Assembly: GCA_963847675.1 (NCBI GenBank)
Contig: CAWKAP010000011.1
Span: forward strand, 1-64,000
Source of the DNA: JADJWR01 sp963847675
GTDB taxonomy: Bacteria > Pseudomonadota > Gammaproteobacteria > Burkholderiales > Burkholderiaceae_F
Direction: 5' to 3'
Length of the DNA stretch: 64,000 bases
Part shown: one piece after another, positions 27,956 through 36,915 of the stretch
Numbering within the stretch: position 1 is the stretch's first letter
How the letters are laid out: every line of letters begins with the position of its first letter
Position numbers and translations under genes: made by a program
The notes under the pieces: model-generated
What the model was told of the DNA's origin: nothing
The model's input: only the letters and a program-made list of their open reading frames with translations
The model's database searches: none

Positions 27956-29196
27956 ACCAGCACCTCGACGGCGTCCGGGTGGCTGAGGAACGCGCGTGGA
28001 CTTGCCGTCAGCCCGTAGGCACCGGACTGGAAAACGACGACCAGGTCGCCGATCGCGGCCCGCGGCACGTGCATGCGGTCGCCGAGCAGATCGAGCGGCG
28101 TGCACAACGGGCCGACCACCATCGCCATTTCGGCCGCCGGCTCGGCGAAGCGGTTGCCGATGGCAAGCGGGTAGTTCTTGCGCAGTACCTGGCCGAAGTT
28201 GCCGCTGGCCGCGAGCTGGTGGTTCAGCCCGCCGTCGCAGACGAGGAAGACCTGGCCGCGCGATTCCTTGCGGTCGACGACCCGCGTGACGTAGATGCCC
28301 GCTTCGCCGACGAGATAGCGGCCGAGTTCGATCACCAGTTCCGCGCCGGGCAGATCGCGCGCGGCACGCTCGGCGATGGCGTGCAGGCTGTCGCGGATCG
28401 GCGCGAGTTCGACGTGCGTGTCGCCGGGAAAGTAGGGGATGCCGAAGCCGCCGCCGAGGTTGAGCGTGCGAACGGGCTTGGCCGCTTTCCTGCGCCAGCC
28501 GGACGGCCAGTTCGTAGCTGCGCGTCTGCGCCTCGACGATCGCCGCGGCGCGCAGGTTCTGCGAGCCGGCGTAGATGTGAAAGCCTTCGAACGCGAGGCC
28601 GAGTTCCGCGGCGCGGCGCGCCAGCGCCGGCACGGCATCGGCGTCGACGCCGAACTGCTTCGGGCCGCCGCCCATCTTCATGCCGGCGGACTTCAGCTCG
28701 AAGTCCGGGTTCACGCGCAGCGCCACGCGCGCCGCGATCGCCGCTGCGCGAACAGACGGCGGCGGCGCGCTCCAGTTCGGTGGCCGATTCGACGTTGAGC
28801 AGCACGCCCGAGGCAACCGCCTGTGCGATTTCGGCTTCGCGCTTGCCGGGGCCGGCAAAGCTGATGTCGTGCGCCCGCATGCCGCTGTCGAGCGCGACCA
28901 GCAGTTCGCCGCCGGAGGCCACGTCGAGCCCGTCGACGCGAGTGGCCATGTGGCAGACCAGCGCGGGCATCGGGTTGGCCTTGATCGGCGTAGTGCAGCT
29001 TGAACGACGGCGGCAGGATGGCGCGCAGCTCGGCCACGCGCTGGTCGAGCAGCGCACGGTCGTAGGCGAAGAAGGGCGTCCGGCCGACTCGCCGCGCGAG
29101 TTGCGACAGCGACAGGCCACCGACGGCGAGTTCGCCGTCGACGGAGCGCCAGCCCCAGAGGGGGGCGTGGCGCGGTGGCGGACTAGCGTTCGACAT
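27952..29196 (-). CDS. PLP-dependent decarboxylase, exosortase A system-associated
   Basis: Fold-type III (ornithine/diaminopimelate decarboxylase-like), 414 codons. PLP lysine in HYAIKANPMPALVCHMA (repaired across a frame switch near 28985). Then GLDVASGGELLVALDSG, FAGPGKREAEIAQAV, HIYAGSQNLRAAAI, the phosphate-binding TLNLGGGFGIPYF, and the second-subunit Cys in VGPLCTPLDLLGD. Three frame switches (about 28985, 28755 and 28490) whose net effect restores the frame. It matches the decarboxylase that regularly accompanies an AMP-forming ligase and an ACP in XrtA loci; the actual substrate is not known. Start ATG 29196 lies inside the ligase 3' end. Confidence 0.83.
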
Positions 29197-30805
29197 CGCT
29201 GAACAGGCCGGCGAACTCGCCGCTGAGCTTCTTGCGGTCGATCTTGCCGTTCGGGTTGCGCGGCAGCGGCCCGGGCCGCACGTCGACGTGGGCGGGCACC
29301 ATGAAGGCGGGCAGCTTGCCCCGGCAGAGCTGGGCGATCTGCTCGGCCTGCAGCGTGCCTTCGGCCGGTGGCGTTGCGACCACGACGACCGCCTGCCCGA
29401 GCACCGGGTGCTCGATTCCGAAGGCGGCCACTTCGCCGGCGAGGCCGCTGCCGTAGATCGTCTCTTCGATCTCGGTCGGGCTGAGCCGGTAGCCGGACGT
29501 CTTGATCATCTCGTCGCGCCGACCGATGAAGTAGAGGAAGCCTTCTTCGTCGCGCTTGACCGTGTCGCCGGAGAAAACCGCCAGTTCGGGAATGACCAGT
29601 CCGCTTTCGATGCGCGGCAGCGGCTTGTAGCGCTCGGCGGTCTTTTCCGGGTCGTTCCAGTAGCCCATGCCGACCAGCGCGCCGCGATGCACGAGTTCGC
29701 CGGGCTCGTTCGGCGCGCACGGGCTGCCGTCCTCGCGCAGCACGAGGATCTCGGCGTTCGGGATCGCCTTGCCGATCGAGTCCGGGCGCCGGTCGACCTC
29801 CGACGGCGGCAGGTAGGTCGAGCGGAACGCCTCGGTGAGGCCGTACATCAGGAAGACCTGCGCCGAGGGCAGCCCGCTCGCGCAGCCGGCGCAGCGTTTC
29901 GCGCGGCATCTTGCCGCCGGTGTTGGCGATGTAGCGCAGGTGGCCGTCGATCGACTGCGGCCACGCGATCTGCGTGAGCTGGATCCACAGCGGCGGCACG
30001 GCCGTGAGCCCGGTGATCCGCTGCGCCTGCAGCGCGTCGAGCACGTCGCGCGGTACCAGGTAGTTGATCAGATGGACGCTGCGCGCCGGACGGCCAGCGC
30101 CGTGGTGATCTGGCTGAACCCGGCGTCGAACGACAGCGGCAGCGCGGCGAGCAGGCGATCGTCGGGGTTGTTGCCCAGGTAGGAGGCCACGCTCAGCGCG
30201 CCGGCGACGAGATTGCGGTGCGCGAGCACGACGCCCTTCGGTCGACCGGTGCTGCCCGAGGTGTACAGGATCGCCGCCATGTCGGTGTCGATGTGCCGGT
30301 GCCCGGGGCGAGGCGACGCCTGCATGACTTCGGGCCAGGCCAGGAACTCGACACGCAGGTCTTTCGCTGACCCGTTTTCCTGCTTCTGTGCGCCGGTGAC
30401 GACGACGGTGCGCAGGTCGGGGCACGCGGCGATGGCTTCGCGCAGTCCGCGCAGACGCTCCGGCGAGGTGACCAGCACGCGGACATTGCAGTCACGCAGG
30501 ATGTACTCGACCTGCTCGGCCTTGAGCAGCGGATTGACCGGCACGAAGACGCCGCCGGCGCGCGCCGCGCCGAACGCGGCAACCACGAACTCGAAGCGCT
30601 TCTCGAGGTAGATGCCGACACGCTCGCGCGGCTGCAGGCCCGCGCCGAGCAGGCCCGCGGAAAAGCGCTCGACCTCGGCCGCCAGCTCGGCGTACGTGAG
30701 TTGCTGGTCGCCGTAGCCGACGGCGACGGCCTGCGGCCAGCGGGTGGCGCCGAGCAGCGGAAGGTCGGAAACGACCGTGGGAACAAGCGGGACGACGTTG
30801 CTCAT
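29183..30805 (-). CDS. AMP-forming acyl/aminoacyl ligase, exosortase A system-associated
   Basis: About 540 residues of the ANL superfamily. Early part: QLTYAELAAEVERFSAGLL, GGVFVPVNPLLKAEQVEYIL and the P-loop ILYTSGSTGRPKGVVLAHRN. After a switch near 30090: LQAQRITGLTAVPPLWIQLT and YIANTGGKMPRETLRRLRE. After another near 29850: MYGLTEAFRSTYLPPSEVD (A5 motif), GDTVKRDEEGFLYFIGRRDE and RNPNGKIDRKKL (C-terminal lysine). Expected to adenylate an acid and load it onto the small ACP encoded divergently at 32162. Two frame switches; no missing catalytic motif. Confidence 0.83.
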
Positions 30806-30818
30806 CTCTCGTGATCAG

Positions 30819-32117
30819 TCAGGACTCCCCGCTCCCCTCGCGGGAGAGGGCTGGCGGGCAGGAATGGTTGTAGGTGATCCGGCGACTCCCCTCTCCCCTC
30901 GCGGAAGATCGCTGTCGGCAATCCGGCGACTCCCCTGTCCACTTGCGGAAGATGGCTGGTGGCGGTTCGGCGACTCCCCTCTCCCCTTGCGGGAGAGGGG
31001 CCGGGGGAGAGGGGTCAGCGCGAGTCGTGCCACGACGCCTCAGCAGCCGCCCGCCGAAATGCCGCGCGGCACGCAGCAGGCCGGCCGGATGGCGCGGATT
31101 GAAAGCCACGAGTCCGGAGAGCACTCGCCGTTCGGTCATCCAGTCTCGCTTGTACGGCTCGTCGCCGGTGAGGTAGTCGATCTTCCCGACATGATCCTGG
31201 TCGATGACGTGCCGCATCAGGTGCCCGGTGAGCAGGCTGCCGGGCGACAAACGGCTGAACGCGGGGTCGAAGGCCAGCTTGAAAATGCTTGCCACACCCG
31301 CGTGCACGAACCAGATTTGCGCAGCTGCCGGGACCTTCCCGACCCATGCCAGACCCAGCCGCAGTTTGCCGGTTTTTGCCGCCCAGGCGCAGACATCGCG
31401 GATGAACGGCTGCAGCGGCTCGACACGCTTCCAGCTCTTTCGATACACGGCCTCGTAAGCCGCGAGCGCCTGCGGCAGCTGCCCGGCGTCGGCGACCACC
31501 TGCATCCTCCAGCCCTCGGTGCGACGGGCGCCGGCTGCCTTGCGTTGAAGCGTATTGCGTACCTCCGCGGGACGATCCGCGAGATAGGCGTCCGCGGTGG
31601 GCGCGGTGACCCGGTGAAACCAGTTGCCGAAGCAGTGGTAGTCGGAAACGATCCAGTGCCGGCGCTCCAGCGCCTGCCCGACGGCGGAGGCGAGCGGACC
31701 ATCGAGATCGAGCGGATGCAGGTCGACTTCGCAGGCGCTTGCGGCGAGGCGGGCGAGTTCGTCGGCGACGTCGCGGTACTCGTCTGCTCCGGGGGCTCCG
31801 AACTGGATCGGCTCCAGCTCGGAGAAGAAGTAATTGTTCGCGGCCGCGATCCGCTTCGCAGATCGTCCGCGAGCCGCAAGCGGAAGGATCAGCCGCGAGG
31901 CAGAGCCGCTCACCAGGACCAACGGGCGGTCGGCGTCCGTGGCGGCATGCCGCGCCCAGGCCACGTGCCACGCCGGCTGCGCAAAGAGTCCGCCGGCCGG
32001 CGCGTTGTCGGCAGGAGCCTCGGCGGCGAGCGCCTGCTCAAGGGCTTCGTAGACGCGCGCCATCGGGGATGCCAGCGGTGGGTCGCGCACGGCTCGCGAT
32101 AAGCGCGAGCCGCTCAT
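30819..32117 (-). CDS. FemAB-related GNAT-type transferase, PEP-CTERM/exosortase-associated
   Basis: 432 residues as read. The core (about residues 45-355) fits the FemAB-like family found beside XrtA: LFAQPAWHVAWARHAA, DYHCFGNWFHRVTAPTADAY, EVRNTLQRKAAGARRTEGWR, LAAYEAVYRKSWKRVEPLQP and GKIDYLTGDEPYKRDWMTER. Likely moves an acyl or aminoacyl group to a glycan or peptide amine. The last ~65 residues (from about ADPSPPAPLPQGERG) are encoded by a short direct-repeat array and are probably an accidental extension. Start could be ATG 32117 or ATG 32063 (MARVYEAL). Divergent from the ACP gene, with only 44 bases between the starts. Confidence 0.78.
   Translation of the reverse strand: MSGSRLSRAVRDPPLASPMARVYEALEQALAAEAPADNAPAGGLFAQPAWHVAWARHAATDADRPLVLVSGSASRLILPLAARGRSAKRIAAANNYFFSELEPIQFGAPGADEYRDVADELARLAASACEVDLHPLDLDGPLASAVGQALERRHWIVSDYHCFGNWFHRVTAPTADAYLADRPAEVRNTLQRKAAGARRTEGWRMQVVADAGQLPQALAAYEAVYRKSWKRVEPLQPFIRDVCAWAAKTGKLRLGLAWVGKVPAAAQIWFVHAGVASIFKLAFDPAFSRLSPGSLLTGHLMRHVIDQDHVGKIDYLTGDEPYKRDWMTERRVLSGLVAFNPRHPAGLLRAARHFGGRLLRRRGTTRADPSPPAPLPQGERGVAEPPPAIFRKWTGESPDCRQRSSARGEGSRRITYNHSCPPALSREGSGES
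30823..31010. repeat. Direct-repeat array, unit GACTCCCC-CTCCCCTYGCGGRAGA
   Basis: Four copies of a ~40-60-base unit start at 30823, 30884, 30928 and 30972 (spacing 61, 44 and 44). Each carries GACTCCCC followed by a short dyad such as CTCCCCTTGCGGGAGAGG. It lies across the 3' end of the FemAB-like frame and reads there as repeated PLPQGERG-like peptides. A similar element is common between genes of many proteobacteria; here it extends the open frame. Confidence 0.75.
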
Positions 32118-32161
32118 GTAACAATTGCGCGGCCGAAGGATAAGTCAGAAAGAGCGCCTTT

Positions 32162-32416
32162 ATGCAGGACGTTGCCGCATCCGTTCGTTCGATTCTCGCC
32201 GAACTGCTCGGCGAAGCCGTGTCTGCCGCGGAGCTGACGCCGGCCACGCCGCTGCTCGGCGCGATACCCGAACTCGACTCGATGGCCGTCGTGAACATCC
32301 TCACCGCGGTCGAGGAGCAGTTCGGCATCAGCATCGCCGACGACGAGATCACCGGATCGGTGTTCCGGACCTTCGGCGACCTTTGCAGCTTCGTGGCGGG
32401 CAAGCTGGGGAGATGA
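32162..32416 (+). CDS. Acyl carrier protein, exosortase A system-associated
   Basis: 84 residues, four-helix ACP pattern. Phosphopantetheine site is Ser in IPELDSMAVVNILTAVEEQF; the following ISIADDEITGSVFRTFGDLC is the usual helix III region. Should carry the acyl or aminoacyl group loaded by the AMP-forming ligase and acted on by the decarboxylase or amide synthase. ATG 32162, with AGAAAGAG about 8-10 bases upstream. First gene of a plus-strand operon with the two hydrolases (next start 3 bases after its stop). Confidence 0.88.
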   Translation: MQDVAASVRSILAELLGEAVSAAELTPATPLLGAIPELDSMAVVNILTAVEEQFGISIADDEITGSVFRTFGDLCSFVAGKLGR

Positions 32417-32419
32417 TCG

Positions 32420-33199
32420 TTGCGGCCGCTGTATCTGCCGTTGGCAGACGCGCCGCTGTTCGCGGTTGAGCATGAACCGCCGCCGGGAGTCGAACCGCGC
32501 GGCCGCATCCTGCTCGCGCCGCCCATCGGCGAGGAACTGAACCGCTGCCGGCTGGCGATCTCGACCGCAGCGAGGCGCTGGGCCGGGGCCGGCTGGTCGA
32601 CTCTCGTCGTGGACCTGTACGGAACCGGAGACAGCCCGGGGGACTTCGGCGAGGCGACCGTCGGGCGCTGGCAGGACGACTTGCGCCATGCCTGGGACTG
32701 GTTGTTGAAGGAGGTGCCTGGCGGCGAGAGCGTACTGTGGGCGGTCCGCGGTGGGGCGCTGCTGGGTCTTTCCCTGCTCGCCGATCTGGCCGCCCAGCGC
32801 ATCGTGCTGTGGGCGCCTCAATTCACAGGCAAGGAAGCGGTCGATTCGGTGCTGCGGCTGGCGACGACCGCCGATGCCCTCGGTCAGCAACCCGGGCAGG
32901 CCCCGGTGCGTGAGCGCATCAGGCAATCCGGACTCGTCGAGATCGGCGGCTATCGCTGGTCCGAGGCGTTGTTGTCGGGCCTCGAACGGCTCGACGAGGA
33001 TCGCGCCGAATCAGCGCCGGGCCATGAACTGCTCTGGCTGGAGCCTCAGGGGCGGCTCGAACACGTTGCGCCGGGCCGGATGCCCGGCCGGGAACCACGG
33101 CCGGTGGCCGGCGCGGCCTTCTGGCGGACCGCCGAACCCGTCGCCGCCGAGGAGTGGGCCGTGTCGACCGGAAACTGGCTGCGGCGCGAGGCCCCGTGA
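32420..33199 (+). CDS. Alpha/beta hydrolase, exosortase A system-associated (hydrolase 2 type)
   Basis: 259 residues. LAPPIGEELNRCRLAISTAA, GWSTLVVDLYGTGDSPGDFG and WAVRGGALLGLSLLADLAAQ follow the pattern of the XrtA-locus hydrolase 2 family. The nucleophile-elbow position reads VRGGALL, with no Ser/Cys/Asp nucleophile, as I recall for this family, so catalytic activity is uncertain. Start TTG 32420, immediately after the ACP stop; no ATG fits. The stop overlaps the next gene (GTGA). A thioesterase-like or scaffolding role with the ACP is an inference. Confidence 0.78.
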   Translation: MRPLYLPLADAPLFAVEHEPPPGVEPRGRILLAPPIGEELNRCRLAISTAARRWAGAGWSTLVVDLYGTGDSPGDFGEATVGRWQDDLRHAWDWLLKEVPGGESVLWAVRGGALLGLSLLADLAAQRIVLWAPQFTGKEAVDSVLRLATTADALGQQPGQAPVRERIRQSGLVEIGGYRWSEALLSGLERLDEDRAESAPGHELLWLEPQGRLEHVAPGRMPGREPRPVAGAAFWRTAEPVAAEEWAVSTGNWLRREAP

Positions 33200-34089
33200 C
33201 CGCGAGCGAGCGGCGAGCGGGGCCTTCGGGCCAGTCCGGGAGCGTGACGGAGTCGGCATGCACGTTCGAGATCGCCGGCGAGCCGACGATCGGGATCGTT
33301 TCGCGCGCGCCGCGCGTCGGTTCGCTTGGGGTTCTGTTCGTCGTCGGTGGTCCGCAGTACCGCATCGGCAGCCATCGTCAGTTCGTCCTGCTCGCCCGCG
33401 CGCTGGCGGCGGCCGGGGTCGCCTGTTTCCGATTCGACCTGCGCGGCATGGGCGACGCGGGTGGCGAACGGGCTGATTTTTCCGGACTCGATGCGGAACT
33501 GCTGGCCGCTCGAAATGCATTTGCCAGCCTCGTGCCGGAACTCGAAGCGGTCGTCGTGGCCGGGCTGTGTGACGGTGCGTCCGCCGCATTGCTTCACGCA
33601 TCGGCGGAGGAAGCCGGAGCGAGCCTGCCTGTGCGCGGGGTCGTGGCGATCAATCCGTGGATCAGGACGCAGCGCTCGCGCGCGGTGGCCGAGGTCAGGC
33701 ACCACTACCGGCAGCGCTTCACATCGGCCGATTTCTGGCGGCGCCTGCTGAGTGGCCAGGTGGCGATCCGCGATGCACTCGGCGGGTTTCTGGGCGCATC
33801 GGCGCGTGCGCTGCGCCAGCCGAGCGAGCAGGCAGCGGTCGACTACCCCGAGCGGATGGCCGAGGGGGCGCGGGCGCTGGGTGACCGGGTGTTCTGGATG
33901 CTGAGCGGGCAGGACCTGGTGGCGCGCGAGTTCGAGCAGTACGCCGCCGCGTCGCCGGCGTGGCGAGGGTTGCTCGATCCGACTCATGGCAACGTCCTGC
34001 GCATCGACGAGGCGGATCACACTTTCTCTCGTGAAGCGTGGCGCGCGCAGGTGAGCGACGCGATCGCCGCATGGCTGAAGCGGCTGTGA
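33196..34089 (+). CDS. Alpha/beta hydrolase, exosortase A system-associated (hydrolase 1 type)
   Basis: 297 residues. VLFVVGGPQYRIGSHRQFVL, FRFDLRGMGDAGGERADFSG, the elbow AGLCDGASAALLHA (Cys-Asp at the nucleophile turn), AINPWIRT and HTFSREAWRAQVSDAIAAWL (late His). These match the XrtA-associated hydrolase 1 family. A Cys nucleophile would suit thioester substrates such as an acyl-ACP; this is inferred. The start is GTG 33196, in a GTGA overlap with hydrolase 2; an upstream ATG (33154) would give a long overlap and a non-conserved leader. Its stop in turn overlaps the GT4 gene. Confidence 0.8.
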   Translation: MTASERRAGPSGQSGSVTESACTFEIAGEPTIGIVSRAPRVGSLGVLFVVGGPQYRIGSHRQFVLLARALAAAGVACFRFDLRGMGDAGGERADFSGLDAELLAARNAFASLVPELEAVVVAGLCDGASAALLHASAEEAGASLPVRGVVAINPWIRTQRSRAVAEVRHHYRQRFTSADFWRRLLSGQVAIRDALGGFLGASARALRQPSEQAAVDYPERMAEGARALGDRVFWMLSGQDLVAREFEQYAAASPAWRGLLDPTHGNVLRIDEADHTFSREAWRAQVSDAIAAWLKRL

Positions 34090-35321
34090 AGCGCGTACTG
34101 CTGATTGGCTACCACTTTCCGCCGCTGCGTGGTTCCAGCGGGATCCAGCGGACGCTGCGCTTCGCGCAGTACCTGCCGCGCTTCGGCTGGGAGACGGCGG
34201 TGCTCACGGTGCATCCGCGGGCGTACGAGTGCGTCGGGCCGGACCTCGTCGACGAACTGCCGGCCACCGTGCCGGTCGTGCGGGCCTTCGCGCTCGACTC
34301 AGCAAGGCATCTGTCGATCCGGGGCCGCTACCTGCACTGGCTGGCGCGGCCGGATCGCTGGGCCTCCTGGCGCGCGCCGGCAGTTCGCGCCGGCCTGCGG
34401 CTGGTCGACGAGTGGAGGCCGGACGCGCTTTGGAGCACGTTCCCGATCGCCACCGCGCACCGCATTGCGCTCGACCTGCATCGGAAGACATCCCTGCCGT
34501 GGATCGCGGACTTCCGCGACCCGATGGCCCAGCCCGACTACCCGCCCGATGCGCGCCTGCGCGAGTTGCTCGCCGGACTCGAAGCGCAGACCGTGCGCGC
34601 GGCGGCCGTGAGCACCTTCGTTGCAGAGAGCGCGCTTGCGGATTGCCGCAAGCGCTATCCGGAACTGGACGCGGACCGCTTCGCGGTCATCGAGAATGGT
34701 TACGACGAAGCCAGCTTTGCGGGGCTGTCGCCGTCGCGCGCGTTCGGCCCGGAAGTGTTCGTGCTGCTGCACAGCGGGCTGATCGACGCGGCCGACCGCG
34801 ATCCCGCCGTGCTTCTGCAGTCGCTCGCCGCGCTGCGCAGCGAAGGCTCGATCAGCGCGGCGAATTTCCGGCTGGCGTTTCGCGCGCCCGGCAACGAGCG
34901 ATGGCTGGCCGAGATCACGGCGGCCGCCGGGGTGGCGGATCTCGTCGCGATCCTCCCCGCTGTCGGTTATCGCGAGGCGCTGGCCGAGATGCTGGGTGCC
35001 GATGCGCTGCTCCTCGTGCAAGGCGAGAGTTGCGCGAGCCAGGTACCGGCCAAGGTGTACGAATACGCAAGGAGCGGGCGTCCGATCTTCGGGCTGATCG
35101 ATGCGGGGTCGGCGACCGACGCGACGCTGCGTGAGCTCGGCGTACGCGAACGGCTGGAGACGCGCGACCCGGACCGTCTCGCCAGCCAGTTGCGCGCGGT
35201 GCTCGCTGCGCGGATGACGACAGCCGACTGGCGGGCGAATCCGCAATCGGTCGGCCGATGGTCGCGTGAAGGGCTGGCCGATAGACTTGCGCGGCTTCTT
35301 TCGCGTGTCGCCAAGCGGTGA
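34086..35321 (+). CDS. GT4 family glycosyltransferase
   Basis: 411 residues. VLLIGYHFPPLRGSSGIQRT at the N-terminus, LPWIADFRDPMAQPDYPPD, VIENGYDEASF, FVLLHSGLIDAADRDPAVL and the donor-binding VPAKVYEYARSGRPIFGLID. Frame intact. Start taken as GTG 34086, giving a GTGA overlap with hydrolase 1 and the usual short lead; ATG 34071 is possible. It resembles the GT4 encoded at 21841-23297. Likely adds one sugar of the repeat unit in the cytoplasm. Confidence 0.83.
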   Translation: MKRVLLIGYHFPPLRGSSGIQRTLRFAQYLPRFGWETAVLTVHPRAYECVGPDLVDELPATVPVVRAFALDSARHLSIRGRYLHWLARPDRWASWRAPAVRAGLRLVDEWRPDALWSTFPIATAHRIALDLHRKTSLPWIADFRDPMAQPDYPPDARLRELLAGLEAQTVRAAAVSTFVAESALADCRKRYPELDADRFAVIENGYDEASFAGLSPSRAFGPEVFVLLHSGLIDAADRDPAVLLQSLAALRSEGSISAANFRLAFRAPGNERWLAEITAAAGVADLVAILPAVGYREALAEMLGADALLLVQGESCASQVPAKVYEYARSGRPIFGLIDAGSATDATLRELGVRERLETRDPDRLASQLRAVLAARMTTADWRANPQSVGRWSREGLADRLARLLSRVAKR

Positions 35322-35416
35322 TGCAGCGGCAATCGATCGCTTGAGCGACGAGGCGCTTCCGGCGTAAGCAGCGGGATCCGCCGCGGCGCGCAGCGAAGAA
35401 CGGAGATCTGTTTCTC

Positions 35417-36746
35417 ATGAGAGTTACGGTCATCGGCACGGGTTACGTGGGCCTCGTCACCGGCGCATGTCTGGCGGACGTCGGCAACGACGTCCTGTGC
35501 ATCGACAACGACGCCGGCAAGGTCGAGCGGCTGCTCCGCGGCGAGATTCCGATCCACGAGCCGGGGCTCGACACGGTGGTCGCCCGTTGCACCAAGGCCG
35601 GGCGTCTGCAGTTCTCGACCAGCTACGACGATGCGGTGGCGCATGCGCCGCTGGTGTTCATCGCGGTGGGCACGCCGCCCGGCGAGGACGGCTCGGCCGA
35701 CCTGTCGCACGTGCTCGCCTGCGCGCGCGAACTGGGCCGGCGCATCGGCCGCGAAACGGTGGTCGTGGTGAAGTCGACCGTGCCGGTAGGTACCAACGAC
35801 CAGGTGCGCGCGGCGATCTACGCCGAACTGGCCGTGCGGGGCGTGGCGCCTCACGTGGCCACGGCGTCGAATCCGGAGTTCCTGAAGGAAGGCTTCGCGA
35901 TCGAGGACTTTATGAAGCCCGACCGCATCGTCGTCGGCGCCGACGATCCGCTCGCCGAGGAGACGCTGCGCCATCTCTACGCGCCGTTTAATCGCAACCG
36001 CGACCGCGTGCTGTTCATGGACGTGCGTTCGGCGGAGTTCACCAAGTACGCGGCGAACGCGATGCTCGCCGTGCGCATCTCGTTCATGAACGAGATGGCC
36101 AACCTGGCCGACAAGCTCGGCGTCGACATCGAGGACGTGCGCCGCGGCATCGGCTCCGACCCGCGCATCGGCCCGCACTTCCTGTATGCGGGCGTGGGCT
36201 ACGGGGGCTCGTGCTTCCCCAAGGACGTGCTGGCGCTGAACCACACCGCCACCGTGGCCGGCGAGCCGGCCGAACTGCTGCATGCGACCCGGCGCGTGAA
36301 CGAGCGGCAGCGGCGCATCCTGTTCGAGCGCATCGGCGATTTCTTCGGCGGAAAAGTAAACGGTAAGGTCGTGGCGCTGTGGGGTCTCGCGTTCAAGGCG
36401 AACACCGACGACATGCGCGAGGCCTCGAGCCTTTCGATCATCGAGGCACTGACGGCGGCCGGCGCCACCGTGCGCGTCTACGACCCGGTGGCCATGGACA
36501 ACGCGCGGCGCATCTTCGGCGACGACGCGCGGGTGCAGTTCGCCGATTCGGCGCGCGAGGCGTGCGCAGGGCGCCGACGTGCTGGCGGTGATCACCGAAT
36601 GGCTCGAGTTCCGCAGCCCGGACTTCGAGTGGCTGGCCGCGAACCTGAAGTCGCGCGCGCTTTTCGACGGCCGCAACCTGTACGAACCCCCGCAGGTGCG
36701 CGCGGCGGGCCTGCACTACGTGGGGATCGGGCGAGGGCGCAAGTGA
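35417..36746 (+). CDS. ugd: UDP-glucose 6-dehydrogenase
   Basis: NAD-dependent four-electron oxidation of UDP-glucose to UDP-glucuronate. About 443 residues: MRVTVIGTGYVGLVTGACLA, FIAVGTPPGEDGSADLSHV, VKSTVPVGTNDQVR, SNPEFLKEGFAIEDFMKPDR, AEFTKYAANAMLAVRISFMN and the catalytic Cys in GYGGSCFPKDVLAL, then WGLAFKANTDDMREASSL. One indel near 36570; the repaired tail reads VLAVITEWLEFRSPDF and ends IGRGRK at 36746. Its product feeds the epimerase encoded at 36916, across an intergenic repeat. Confidence 0.92.
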
Positions 36747-36820
36747 CGTGCGCTCGGATGACGGCGAACGGGTGTCATTCCCGCGCGTAGTGAGGTGCGT
36801 GCGGGTGACGGCGAATAGGG

Positions 36821-36898
36821 GTGTCATTCCCGCGCAAGCGGGAATCCACGGTTGGCGAGGCAATGGCATTGGGTTCCCGCTTGCGCGGGAACGACACG
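36821..36898. repeat. Palindromic intergenic repeat, copy 4
   Basis: GTGTCATTCCCGCGCAAG at the left, GCTTGCGCGGGAACGACAC at the right; the two ends are nearly perfect inverted copies. A left-arm fragment (GTGTCATTCCCGCGCGTAG) also occurs at 36772. Lies between ugd and the epimerase gene. Confidence 0.85.
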
Positions 36899-36915
36899 GA
36901 TGGAGATAGGACGCA

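Noticed and set aside
24592..28018. Long plus-strand open frames opposite the flippase and the Asn-synthetase-like/decarboxylase genes
   Set aside because: They are Arg/Gln/Gly-rich, match no family and lie antisense to genes with clear motifs; typical of high-GC DNA.
26219..28858. Long open frame joining the Asn-synthetase-like protein to upstream sequence
   Set aside because: The upstream third is mostly out-of-frame decarboxylase sequence. The real start is the TTG at 27955 that overlaps the decarboxylase stop.
30823..31010. CRISPR-like array
   Set aside because: Only four degenerate units with uneven spacing, no unique spacers of constant size and no cas genes; it is a direct-repeat intergenic element.
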